A stretch of 11,057 nt of DNA from Baffinella frigidus (lineage: Eukaryota > Cryptophyceae > Cryptomonadales > Baffinellaceae), in NCBI GenBank assembly GCA_026770585.1, contig MU646697.1, positions 66,038 through 77,094 of the forward strand, written 5' to 3'. Shown here one piece after another: positions 1 through 5,928 of this stretch. The stretch's first letter is position 1, and every line of letters begins with the position of its first letter. The notes beneath the pieces were generated by a model. The model was not told the DNA's origin. It saw only the letters and a list, made by a program, of their open reading frames with translations, and searched no databases. A program made the position numbers and the translations under genes.

Positions 1-55
1 GGGGGTTGGGGGTTGCGGGTTGGGGGTTGCGGGTTGAGGGTTGAGGGTTGCGGGC
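1..55. repeat. Degenerate telomere-like 7-bp repeat
   Basis: The sequence reads as successive 7-mers GGGTTGN (N = G, C or A) for about seven units. This is a G-rich relative of the TTTAGGG telomere repeat, with the second half changed. It starts at the window edge, so its true length is unknown. Short frames that run through it are an effect of the repeat and are not genes. Confidence 0.75.
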
Positions 56-100
56 GGTCACGTCGACCCTCCCACGTCCCGCGTGTGCCTGCGCACAGGA

Positions 101-165
101 AGGGAGAGAGAAAGAGAGAGAGAGATAGAGAGGGGGGGGGGGGAGAGACACAGACACACACACGT
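101..165. repeat. GA/G/CA microsatellite
   Basis: Runs of GAGA, a run of about thirteen G, then CACACA. It is a simple-sequence tract with no coding signal. Confidence 0.9.
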
Positions 166-171
166 TCAGGA

Positions 172-498
172 GCCAGAACCCGAGCGAATTGTCCAGGTGC
201 AGGTCCACTACCACGTCACTCTCGTTCGTCGGCTGCCATTTCGGGTGGAGGGTTTCAGGGAAAGAAAGTAAAGCAACTGCGATTCCGGGCAGCGTGTACG
301 CGACGCGTAGCCTCGGGGTGGTCAGTAGTACCCTCTAGAGCCCAGTCCAGAACGCGTTTCCGCCGGAAACACAGCCTTGCCGTTTCCGGAAACGGAAACA
401 GGACCCTGGCTCTGTTGCCTTGTTTCCCCCACCGCTGCGCGTAGGTGCGCACTTTTGCATCATTCTGTCTCAGGCTGAAGAGTATTCGGAAGGGCTTT
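172..498. repeat. Long direct repeat, copy A (with an insertion)
   Basis: This copy aligns to 501-705. Shared stretches include CCACGTCACTCTCGTTCGTC, then AAAGAAAGTAAAGCAACTG, then AGCGTGTAC, and at the far end TGTCTCAGG(C/G)TGAAGAGTATT. Copy A is longer because it holds about 134 extra bases (311-444) that are absent from copy B. Confidence 0.75.
311..444. mobile_element. Insertion within repeat copy A, flanked by a 7-bp direct repeat
   Basis: CGCGTAG occurs at 304-310 and again at 438-444. The sequence between is missing from the paralogous copy B, where a single CGCGTAG joins the two halves. A 7- or 8-bp duplication flanking extra sequence is what a transposon insertion leaves. The ends show only weak inverted similarity. 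Inside lies the perfect 16-bp palindrome CCGTTTCCGGAAACGG (380-395). I cannot assign a superfamily. Confidence 0.45.
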
Positions 499-500
499 CA

Positions 501-705
501 GCCAGAATCCGACAGAAGTGTCCAGGTGGAGGTCCACTACCACGTCACTCTCGTTCGTCAGCTGTCATTTAGGGTGTAGGGTTCAGGGGAAAGGGGGAAG
601 AAAGTAAAGCAACTGAGGCGTGAGAGATCCTGGGTAGCGTGTACATTACGCGTAGCTGTGGACTTTTGATTCACGCTGTCTCAGGGTGAAGAGTATTGAG
701 AAGGG
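501..705. repeat. Long direct repeat, copy B (without the insertion)
   Basis: This copy lies immediately downstream of copy A and is collinear with it, but lacks the insertion at 311-444. A third, shorter trace lies at about 826-885 (GATCCACCACCACTCTGACT and CGTTCGTCGGTTGTCGAGGG). The tail CGAGGGCGG(A/G)ATGTTGA of that trace recurs at 1119-1136. No convincing reading frame crosses the repeat. Confidence 0.7.
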
Positions 706-723
706 CTGCCCTGCGGTATTTCG

Positions 724-761
724 TGGCTGGCATTTGAGCCATTGGCTGGCATTTGAGCCAT
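724..761. repeat. 19-bp tandem duplication (2 units)
   Basis: TGGCTGGCATTTGAGCCAT occurs twice head to tail (724-742, 743-761). Just after it, CATGACTTTTGAAATA-like sequence occurs twice in loose succession (about 773-789 and 802-818). Confidence 0.85.
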
Positions 762-884
762 TTACATATAAAAATGACTTTTGAAATATCTCCTGGGCAA
801 ACATGACTTTTGAAATACACCCCCCTCCAATCCTGGGTGGGATCCACCACCACTCTGACTCGTTCGTCGGTTGTCGAGGGCGGA

Positions 885-1190
885 ATGTTGATAGTTTAGT
901 TAACTTTAATGGCAGCGTCGTTAACTTTTGGCCAGGGGGTTACTCAGAAGTAAAGAGCATCGATCTGGCAAGGTGAAGGTGGCGGAAACGCTCCTCTAGA
1001 AGTCAGATCCATATTTTTTACCGAATTCTGATTTTTTTAATTTATCGGCAGCTGCCGTTGCAGATTGATGGTCATTTGATGGTCAAATCATCGGCCAACA
1101 GACAGCTGTCTATTTGGCCGAGGGCGGGATGTTGACTTAGAGAGAGAACAGGGTTATAAACTCCGTATTCACTAGCTCTGCTCCACTTGA
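885..1190. other. Stretch without a gene
   Basis: I see no credible gene. Short repeats are present. GATGGTCA followed by TTTGATGGTCAAAT (about 1068-1088) resembles tandem TTCATGGTCAAA units at about 1750-1780 and TTGATGGTCAAATTTCC at about 2114-2130. These are scattered short repeats of unknown origin. Confidence 0.5.
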
Positions 1191-1193
1191 ATC

Positions 1194-1216
1194 GGGCTCG
1201 ACAAAATGTCGAGCCC
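1194..1216. repeat. Perfect 10-bp-stem hairpin
   Basis: GGGCTCGACA (1194-1203), loop AAA, then TGTCGAGCCC (1207-1216). It lies outside any gene. It is one of many compact hairpins in this window, so a terminator role should not be assumed. Confidence 0.75.
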
Positions 1217-1332
1217 AAATCGCAACGGTTCGCCAAAAGTTGATAAATTCCCTTGGAAAAGTAGACTTTTGACGATGTGGGTCGAATAAAAGGACACAAT
1301 CGATTTAGTCAACCCGAGTGAAACAGAGCTAG

Positions 1333-1395
1333 ATTCACGGTGACACACTCCGTATTCAGGGTGATGCACCCCGTATTTAGGGTGATTCACTCCAA
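1333..1395. repeat. 21-bp tandem repeat (3 units)
   Basis: Three diverged units, each starting ATT(C/T)A and containing GGTGA-CAC-CC, at 1333-1353, 1354-1374 and 1375-1395. The sequence just upstream (1307-1332) is nearly repeated at 4751-4776 with about three mismatches in 26 bases, so it belongs to a dispersed repeat. Confidence 0.75.
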
Positions 1396-1454
1396 AGGGT
1401 GAAGTTGACAGAGATTGGTGGTCGGTTGACTGCGGAAGGCGAGACCTCTCAACC

Positions 1455-1544
1455 TCTCTCTCTCGAACACACACACACTTTCTCTCTCCCTCTCTCTCCC
1501 CCTATCTCCCTCTCTCTCCCTCTCTCTCTCCCTCTCTCTCTCTC

Positions 1545-1577
<33 letters not shown>

Positions 1578-1630
1578 TACACATAAACACAAATTCTCTC
1601 TCTCTCACACACACACAAACACACACACGC
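1455..1630. repeat. CT and CA microsatellite
   Basis: About 170 bases of CTCTCT with embedded CCCT, then CACACA blocks. Apparent reading frames on both strands here, rich in Ser-Leu or Val-Cys-Glu-Arg dipeptides, are simple-sequence artefacts. Confidence 0.95.
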
Positions 1631-1635
1631 TCCCC

Positions 1636-1958
1636 GAAGAATAGGACGATGGAGACCTTGTGGCACACAAGGAGGTTGAGAACGAAGGCGTTGGCATCCC
1701 CAGAATGCGCCCGGTCGAAGAACGGCTGCCGTTTGACCACAGCGGTCAGTTCATGGTCAAATTCATGGTCAAATTCATGGGCTGACGCCCTACCCACACA
1801 GCGGACTTCGAAGGGATTGCTGAATCACCCTTAAGCGATAAGACCTACGACCCTACGGTAGCCAACCCGTAGGGACATGGGGGGGTTCGTACGGATAAGG
1901 TATCGGAAACTCGGCCCAAAATGGGCCGAAAATCCCTTAGTAGCCCGCTGTGTGGTCT
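1636..1958. other. Stretch without a gene; two small hairpins
   Basis: No credible gene. It holds tandem TTCATGGTCAAA units (about 1750-1780). It also holds an 8-bp inverted repeat, CCCTACGG (1851-1858) with CCGTAGGG (1867-1874), and a short hairpin CGGCCCA-AAA-TGGGCCG (1912-1928). Confidence 0.6.
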
Positions 1959-2094
1959 CGTCACCTAATACACTATTCTCACATTTGGACTTGGCATTGG
2001 AGCCATTTCGTACTTTCAGGGGTTTTAAAAATCCTGATTTGTACCGGGAATCCTTTTGATGGACGCTTTGCGAGATAGAATCTATTAGGTGACG
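1959..2094. mobile_element. Possible small terminal-inverted-repeat element
   Basis: CGTCACCTAATA (1959-1970) is the exact reverse complement of TATTAGGTGACG (2083-2094), which delimits 136 bp. Inside, GGAGCCATTTCGTAC, TTTTAAAAATCC and GATTTGTACCGGG recall parts of other fold-backs here (about 7755-7780 and the E elements). No clear target-site duplication is visible, so the ends are tentative. Confidence 0.4.
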
Positions 2095-2168
2095 CGATGA
2101 AATTGATAGTCAGTTGATGGTCAAATTTCCGGAGCCGGAAATTTGAAAGGTTGCTGCCAGCTGCTGTT

Positions 2169-2230
2169 GACTAAACCGCGCAGGATTTGTACCAGGGCGA
2201 TGACTAACCCGGGCAGGGTTCGTACCAGGA
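2169..2230. repeat. Direct repeat, two 29-bp units 33 bp apart
   Basis: GACTAA-CCG-GCAGG-TT-GTACCAGG occurs at 2169-2197 and 2202-2230 with a few changes. Both units carry the GTACCAGG half of the GGTACAAA motif common in this window. Confidence 0.7.
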
Positions 2231-2526
2231 AACGCATAAATCAGTCAACTGCGGTGGGACCCTGGCCGTATTCCGCATGGAAGGGAGCCAAGTAGGGTTG
2301 GGTTATTGGCTGAGCGGTGATAACTTATCGGAGGTGTTGGCTCAGCCAAGCCCGCCCTCTGACACAAGCGGTGGCAGATGCTTAAGTTGTTGGCAGATGC
2401 TTAAGTTGTTCACGTTTCTGGAGGTTATGAGGGTACCCACTCGGCAGCCACCGGTGCCTTCAGAAGAGGGTCCATCGAAACGATTCCCGTACAACTTGCA
2501 GCTCTGTTCGCCAGCAACGTGACCAC
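2231..2526. other. Stretch without a gene; 19-bp tandem duplication
   Basis: GGCAGATGCTTAAGTTGTT is present twice head to tail (2373-2391, 2392-2410). CACGTTTC-GGAGG-TATGAGGGTA (about 2410-2436) recurs loosely at about 2889-2914. An 81-codon open frame starts at 2277 but includes the duplication and has no family signature, so I do not call it a gene. Confidence 0.55.
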
Positions 2527-2528
2527 TC

Positions 2529-2703
2529 TAGAGCTCTGTGCAGAGGAGTTGGCCACGAGAAATAATAAAAAATCGAGAAAATGGAGCCATTTTGTCGACG
2601 TTTGAGAAATTTAGTACCATGAATTTTTCAAAAGTGGACAAAATGGCTCCAATTTCCCTATTTTCCCATTTTTGGGTGGCCAACTTCTCTGCACAGCGCT
2701 CTA
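2529..2703. mobile_element. 175-bp fold-back (MITE-like) element
   Basis: The 28 outer bases on each side are inverted copies with two mismatches: TAGAGC-CTGTGCAGAG-AGTTGGCCAC at 2529-2556, and its reverse complement at 2676-2703. Similarity continues inwards (AAATGGAGCCATTTTGTC pairs with GACAAAATGGCTCCAATTT), so nearly the whole element can fold into one imperfect hairpin. Both ends carry TA, which may be a TA target duplication as in Tc1/mariner-type MITEs. There is no transposase. Confidence 0.7.
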
Positions 2704-2814
2704 CCCCGGACATCCGGGGAAGATTGGCGTCAGACATTTTGAAGTGGTAGAGAGAAGAGGGAAAGAAAAGGAGTCTTTCCCTCTTAGAGAGAAGAGGGAA
2801 AGAAAGGGAGTCTT
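2704..2814. repeat. Hairpin and GA-rich 37-bp direct repeat
   Basis: CCCCGGA-CA-TCCGGGG (2704-2719) is a perfect 7-bp hairpin touching the end of the fold-back element. AGAGAGAAGAGGGAAAGAAA and GGAGTCTT then occur at 2749-2777 and 2786-2814. Between them AAGAGGGAAAGA (2755-2766) pairs perfectly with TCTTTCCCTCTT (2774-2785). Confidence 0.75.
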
Positions 2815-3072
2815 GACCACGAGGCAGAGGCTGGCACTGGGGCTGAGGGAGGGGCAGGGGAGAAGGGCCCAGGAGGTAGTTACGTTGATCACGTTTCAGA
2901 AGGCTGTGAGGGTAATAAGGAGGAGAAGAGGAAAGGGACTCAGACCACAGCTGCACGCCCGTGCAAATCAACCTCTGCCCATCAGTTGCTTTACAGATGA
3001 GGATGGGGGGGGGGGTAGGGGGTAGTTTTTGTACGGGCCGGGCGCAGTTCATACAGTTGAATCTCGAAACGG
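2815..3072. other. Stretch without a convincing gene
   Basis: The sequence is purine-rich and includes a run of G at about 3005-3015. Several overlapping frames are open on both strands, which reflects composition more than coding. I see no family signature. Confidence 0.5.
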
Positions 3073-3138
3073 GATCGTACCACGAGATTTTCGAAGCAGG
3101 GGTCTGCGCGGAGGTCGGGGATCCCCGCACGGTTGAAG

Positions 3139-3243
3139 GTGTGTCTAACACTCGCGTGGGTGTGTCTGTCACTCTCCCGGGTGTGTCTAACATTCGTGTG
3201 GGTGTGTCTAACACCCATGAGAGTGTGTCTAACACTCCGCTGG
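3139..3243. repeat. 21-bp tandem array, 5 units (array 1)
   Basis: Five consecutive 21-bp units starting GTGTGTCT-(A/G)(A/T)CA at 3139, 3160, 3181, 3202 and 3223. The period is a multiple of three, so all frames stay open and spurious reading frames arise on both strands. The left flank (3073-3138, with GCGCGGAGGTCGGGGATCCC and CGCACGGTTGAAGG) is duplicated downstream at 3753-3818, and in shortened form at about 3589-3619. Confidence 0.9.
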
Positions 3244-3326
3244 GGAAGGAGGGTGACCACGGCGATTCGTGTCCGGCTGCAGAATCCGTAGTTTCAACTG
3301 CGGGAACGAATCAAAAACCAGTTTCT

Positions 3327-3395
3327 GGCAACGAAAGTTACTGCACAATTGGGTCTTACTAGTGATAGTAAAGAATTTGTGTGGTAACTTTCGTC
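3327..3395. mobile_element. Hairpin related to the core of the 6711-6850 element
   Basis: GGCAACGAAAGTTACTGCAC faces AATTTGTGTGGTAACTTTCG across a short centre. The same arrangement, with about the same bases, forms the middle of the 6711-6850 element (GGCAACGAAAATTACTACAC facing GTGTAGTAATTTTCATTGCC). The outer TTATCCGGGG arms of that element are not present here. Confidence 0.65.
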
Positions 3396-3407
3396 AAGAA
3401 GTTGCGT

Positions 3408-3564
3408 GGTAACAATAGTAAAATAGTAAATAATTTGTGTGGTAGCAATAGTAAAATAGTAAATAATTTGTGTGGTAACAATAGTAAAATAGTCAAGAAT
3501 TTGTGTGGTAACAATAGTAAAATAGTCAAGAATTTGTGTGGTAACAATAGTAAAGCATTTGTGT
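3408..3564. repeat. 33-bp tandem array, 4 full units plus a shortened fifth
   Basis: Units start at 3408, 3441, 3474, 3507 and 3540, each beginning GGTA(A/G)CAATAGTAAA and ending AATTTGTGT. The last is 8 bp shorter. The unit resembles the right arm of the hairpin immediately upstream (GATAGTAAAGAATTTGTGTG). The array ends at 3565-3579 with GGTAATTTTCGTTGG, which can again pair with the left arm at 3327. Frames on both strands are open because 33 is a multiple of three. Confidence 0.9.
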
Positions 3565-3588
3565 GGTAATTTTCGTTGGCGGGAGGGT

Positions 3589-3704
3589 GATACCACGAGA
3601 CATTCGAAGCGGGGGTCCGCACTCGCGTGGATGTGTCTGTCACTCTCCCGGGTGTGTCGTGGGTGTGTCTAACACCCATGAGAGTGTGTCTAACACTCCC
3701 GTGG
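3589..3704. repeat. 21-bp tandem array with duplicated flank (array 2)
   Basis: This is a second, shorter copy of the 3073-3243 block. The flank CGAAGCGGGGGTCCGC comes first, then units at 3631, 3652 (10 bases lost), 3663 and 3684. The flank appears a third time at 3753-3818 without an array after it. Confidence 0.85.
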
Positions 3705-3837
3705 GGAAATAGATGGACATTGTCTGCGAAAACCACTGTGTGGAAAGGGGGGTGATACCACAAGGCACTCGAAGCGGGGGTCCGCGCGGAGGTCGGGGAT
3801 CCCCGCACGGTTGAAGGCCAGGAAGAAACCCACCGTT

Positions 3838-3920
3838 GACGAGAATATCCCAGGGTTCAGCACTGTGAGGTTTGGGGCGTGGGGTTTGGGGTTGGGGGTT
3901 GGGGTTCCGGGCAGGGGGAA
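3838..3920. repeat. Module D copy 1 with degenerate telomere-like G tract
   Basis: GACGAGAATATCCCAGGGTT then CAGCACTG is followed by a GGGGTTTGGGGTTGGGGGTT-type tract. The same leader precedes a longer G tract at 4092-4255, and the leader alone recurs at 4445-4472. Confidence 0.7.
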
Positions 3921-3955
3921 GGAGGCAGAGAGGGGGCTCAGCACTGCGGAGCGAG

Positions 3956-4063
3956 CTCTGTTTCAGTCTATTTGGGCTCACGAATTTGGAGAACCCGGGC
4001 TCTTTCCTGCTCCAAAGTTAACGGATTTGTACCGCAGATCCCAGGATGTCAACTCAAGAATCG
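3956..4063 (+). mobile_element. Element E, copy 1
   Basis: One of four copies of a roughly 105-150 bp element (also 4593-4741, 5321-5426 minus, 5655-5763 minus). Shared landmarks are TCAGTCTA-TTGGGCTCAC, the AAAGTT-ACGGATTTGTACCG block, and GTCAACT-AAGAAT at the end. One frame, SxSxWAHxFGxPGxF then KLTxLYR, stays open in all four copies. Whether it was ever translated is not known. Confidence 0.65.
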
Positions 4064-4091
4064 TCAGCGAACTGCCGATGCCCCACACGTT

Positions 4092-4255
4092 CGACGAGAA
4101 GATCCCAGGGTTCAGCACTGCGGGGTGTGGGGTGTGGGGTTTGGGGTTTGGAGTTGGGGTTTTGGGGTGTGGGGTTTGAGGTGTGGGGTTTAGGGTTTAG
4201 GGTTGAGGGTTTGGGGGTTGGGGTTAGGGGGCAGGGTTTGGGGTGTAGGGTTTGA
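4092..4255 (+). repeat. Module D copy 2 with interstitial telomere-like tract
   Basis: The D leader (4092-4120) is followed by about 135 bases of GGGGTTTGG, GTGTGGGG and true TTTAGGG units (GGGTTTAGGGTTTAGGGTT around 4185-4205). It is a degenerate, internal TTTAGGG-type tract with the G-rich strand on plus. Confidence 0.8.
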
Positions 4256-4267
4256 TTCCATAGAAAT

Positions 4268-4424
4268 CTCTCCGTCGATGGAGCGAGAGCAACCGGCTCG
4301 CTCCATCGTGAACGCCCGCGTGACCGGTCACGCGGACGCCGAAGCCAGACGGTCGGTCGTGACTGCCTTGCGTGTTCCACGGACGATGGAGCGAGAGCAA
4401 CCGGCTCGCTCCATCGACGGAGAG
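4268..4424. mobile_element. 157-bp element of nested hairpins
   Basis: The outer ends are CTCTCCGT (4268-4275) and ACGGAGAG (4417-4424). Just inside each end lies the same 33-bp hairpin in the same orientation (4276-4308 and 4384-4416): CGATGGAGCGAG, a 9-nt loop AGCAACCGG, then CTCGCTCCATCG. The centre holds a perfect 20-bp palindrome, CCGCGTGACCGGTCACGCGG (4316-4335). The two hairpins are identical, which suggests recent homogenisation or constraint. No target-site duplication or coding frame is evident, so a MITE-like nature is only inferred. Confidence 0.6.
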
Positions 4425-4592
4425 CAAAAGGAATTAGGGTTCCGGACGAGAAAATCCCAGGGTTCAAAACTGCCGAGGGATAAGGTGGTTGTGAGAGAGA
4501 TACGCGCCAGAGGGAAAGAGACGGGGAACTCCGAAGGATTCAGTTCTACAGAGGTTCAGGAGGGAGAGCCCGTGATTATTCGCCTACTTCTA

Positions 4593-4741
4593 GCTTTGTC
4601 TCAGTCTACTTGGGCTCACCATTTCGGAGAGCCCGGGCTCTTTCCCGCTTTTGGGAAAGAGCCCGGGGTACAAATCCGTCAACTTTTCGCTCCAAAGTTG
4701 ACGGAGTTGTACCGCAACCCCAGCATGTCAACTTGAGAATA
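4593..4741 (+). mobile_element. Element E, copy 2, with two added hairpins
   Basis: It is collinear with E copy 1 but lengthened by an inverted duplication. CCCGGGCTCTTTCCC (4632-4646) pairs perfectly with GGGAAAGAGCCCGGG (4653-4667) across GCTTTT. Then GGTACAAATCCGTCAACTTT (4667-4686) pairs with 4694-4713 (one mismatch) across a 7-nt loop. It ends ATGTCAACTTGAGAAT. Confidence 0.75.
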
Positions 4742-5087
4742 TTTTGTGGCAGTCAACCTGAGTGAGGCAGAGCTAGGGGTGGTGTGTCGTGTTACCGTGG
4801 AAGCCAATGAGGGGGGTGGGGCTTAACACTATTACATCAGTTGAATAACGGAGTGTCTCTTCTACTGAACCTCCCTAGCGTGCCTTTCGATTTCCTCCCG
4901 GCCTGAACCAGGGCCGGGGTTGTGTCACACAAAAAGAATTGTCACAACTTTGGACATAATTCTTCATGGGAATTGACTTTATCCTGTTTACAACCAGAGT
5001 TCAAAAGTCTTCTACCCTAGCGTGCGGTGTTGGACTAAGGTGTTGGACTAGGATAGGCAGGACTAGGGTTGAAGGTTTAGGGAAGGA
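4742..5087. other. Stretch without a gene
   Basis: It contains the dispersed 26-bp repeat (4751-4776, also 1307-1332) and a near-tandem GGTGTTGGACTA pair (about 5026-5052). A 78-codon frame from 4966 runs into the repeats that follow and is not credible as a gene. Confidence 0.55.
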
Positions 5088-5120
5088 CCCTAGTCGCCGA
5101 TGGGGTGATCCTCCAAACAC
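5088..5120 (-). pseudogene. Truncated fourth copy of the FAWM exon-like unit
   Basis: CCCTAGTCGCCGATGGGGTG then ATCCTCCAAACAC matches the first half of the unit at 5782-5849 (CCCTGATCGCCGATGAGAGG). It stops where the truncated inverted-repeat element at 5121-5241 begins. It is therefore a remnant of the array described at 5255-5849. Confidence 0.6.
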
Positions 5121-5241
5121 TTTTCTTAAGTCAATTCCTGTACAAATTCGTCAACTTATTCTTTCCTCTACGCATAAGTTGACATATTTCAAGGGGAGTT
5201 GACTTAAGAAAACGAATAGTAGAATCCTTTTTCTGAGATAA
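5121..5241. mobile_element. Left-truncated copy of the 6412-6561 element
   Basis: TTTTCTTAAGTCAATTCCTG begins the copy, and GAGTTGACTTAAGAAAACGA leads to CTGAGATAA at 5233-5241, the same right end as the complete element. The terminal TTATCTCAG arm on the left is missing. The middle carries TGTACAAATTCGTCAACTTA, the motif shared with the E elements. Confidence 0.75.
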
Positions 5242-5254
5242 GTGTGGCATGCTC

Positions 5255-5320
5255 CCTTGGTCACCGATGAGGGGGTTGTCTCCCAGACACTGCCGCATCC
5301 ACGCAAAGTCCGCATCCGAC
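5255..5320 (-). pseudogene. FAWM exon-like unit, copy 1
   Basis: On the minus strand the frame reads SDADFAWM-R-QCLGDNPLI-G-DQG without a stop. It is one of three full-length copies (5589-5654, 5782-5849) plus one truncated copy (5088-5120). Differences between copies are mostly silent or conservative (Q/R, D/E, N/H, G/S), which suggests the unit was once under protein constraint. I do not recognise the family. E copy 3 follows at once on the right. The unit may be an amplified exon of the gene whose other exons lie to the right, or a fragment of an unknown repetitive protein. Confidence 0.45.
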
Positions 5321-5426
5321 TATTCTCAAGTTGACATCCCGGCTTCCCGGTACAAATCCGTCAACTTTCGCGCGGAAAAGCGCCCGGGCGCACCAAATCG
5401 GTGAGCCCACATAGACCGAGAAGGGC
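5321..5426 (-). mobile_element. Element E, copy 3
   Basis: Minus-oriented copy that begins (plus strand) TATTCTCAAGTTGACATCCC, contains GGTACAAATCCGTCAACTTT and ends near AGACCGAG. The minus frame SRSMWAHRFGAPG, then KLTDLYRE and MST-stop, matches the other copies. It is bounded by the exon-like unit on the left and the inserted 5431-5584 element on the right. Confidence 0.7.
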
Positions 5427-5430
5427 GGGA

Positions 5431-5584
5431 GCCCACGCAAAAATAGCCTGTGTATCAAATCGACTGCGTCTTTCTATTATTCCTGGTACAAAGCGGACGG
5501 AATCCGTCTGCGGATTAGTACTGATTAGACCCAAACCGAGTTCGTCCACTGTCGATTTGAGGTGCAGGCTATTGTTGCGTGGGC
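5431..5584. mobile_element. 154-bp MITE-like element with GGGA target duplication
   Basis: Terminal inverted repeats of 34 bp (5431-5464 and 5551-5584, five mismatches) start GCCCACGCAA. The element is flanked by GGGA at 5427-5430 and 5585-5588. The centre contains GGTACAAAGCGGACGG next to CCGTCTGCGGATTAGTAC. It sits inside a tandem array whose other junction lacks it, which independently supports insertion. It has no coding capacity. Confidence 0.75.
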
Positions 5585-5588
5585 GGGA

Positions 5589-5654
5589 CCCTGGTCGCTG
5601 ATGAGGGGGTTGTCTCCCAAACACTGCTGCATCCACGCAAAGTCCGCATCCGAC
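5589..5654 (-). pseudogene. FAWM exon-like unit, copy 2
   Basis: The minus frame reads SDADFAWMQQCLGDNPLI then SDQG, open throughout. It is collinear with copy 1, and the E copy 4 element follows directly at 5655. The junction GTCGGATGC is identical in copies 1 and 2 but differs from copy 3, so the unit plus E was duplicated together. The function is unknown. Confidence 0.45.
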
Positions 5655-5763
5655 TATTCTCAAGTTGACATCCGGGCTTCCCGGTACAAAACCGTCAACT
5701 TTCGCGCGGAAAAGCGCCCAGGCGCACCAAATCGGTGGGCCCAAAAAGACCGAGACAGAGCTG
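5655..5763 (-). mobile_element. Element E, copy 4
   Basis: Nearly identical to E copy 3 (TATTCTCAAGTTGACATCC, GGTACAAAACCGTCAACTTT, GCGCGGAAAAGCGCCC). The minus frame SRSFWAHRFGAPG, then KLTVLYRE, ends MST-stop. Together with the adjacent exon-like unit it forms the roughly 195-bp duplicated block. Confidence 0.7.
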
Positions 5764-5781
5764 GGTGGGAGGGGGTAGGAA

Positions 5782-5873
5782 CCCTGATCGCCGATGAGAG
5801 GGTGATCCTCCAAGCACTGCTGCATCCACGCAAAGTCCTCATCCGGCATGAAACTCTCCACCCCTCGCGTCAT
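5782..5873 (-). pseudogene. FAWM exon-like unit, copy 3, with extended N-terminal side
   Basis: The minus frame from ATG at 5873 reads MTRGVESFMPDEDFAWMQQC, then LEDHPLI and GDQG. This copy has no E element on its upstream side, where GTGGAGAGTTTCATGCCG replaces the E end, so it may preserve the original left context. The open frame continues to 5361 through E copy 4, copy 2 and the MITE, but in changed phase relative to the other copies. The full 170-codon frame is therefore not believed to be a real protein. Confidence 0.45.
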
Positions 5874-5928
5874 CGCCTGGCTGATAGGTGGACGCTGACG
5901 GTCAGCGCGTGCCCCAACCGGTGCGGTC

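Noticed and set aside
13-444. 143-codon plus-strand frame at the left end
   Set aside because: It translates a degenerate telomere-like tract, a microsatellite and a duplicated repeat. Copy B of the repeat does not keep the frame.
1194-1216. Intrinsic bacterial-type terminator
   Set aside because: There is no T run after the stem, no upstream gene, and the window is eukaryotic in character.
2528-3235. 235-codon minus-strand open frame
   Set aside because: It runs through the 21-bp array, a purine-rich tract and half of a fold-back element. The peptide is a repeat artefact with no family signature, and several other frames are open in the same place.
3408-3564. CRISPR-like array (33-bp repeats)
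   Set aside because: The units are directly adjacent with no unique spacers, and they derive from a neighbouring hairpin arm.
4203-4736. 177-codon plus-strand frame
   Set aside because: It reads through telomere-like repeats, the nested-hairpin element and element E. Its length is explained by palindromic GC-balanced repeats lacking stops.
5361-5873. 170-codon minus-strand frame as one intact protein
   Set aside because: It crosses element E, a MITE and a second copy of the exon-like unit in a different phase from its first copy. Only the first part (to about 5782) is credible.
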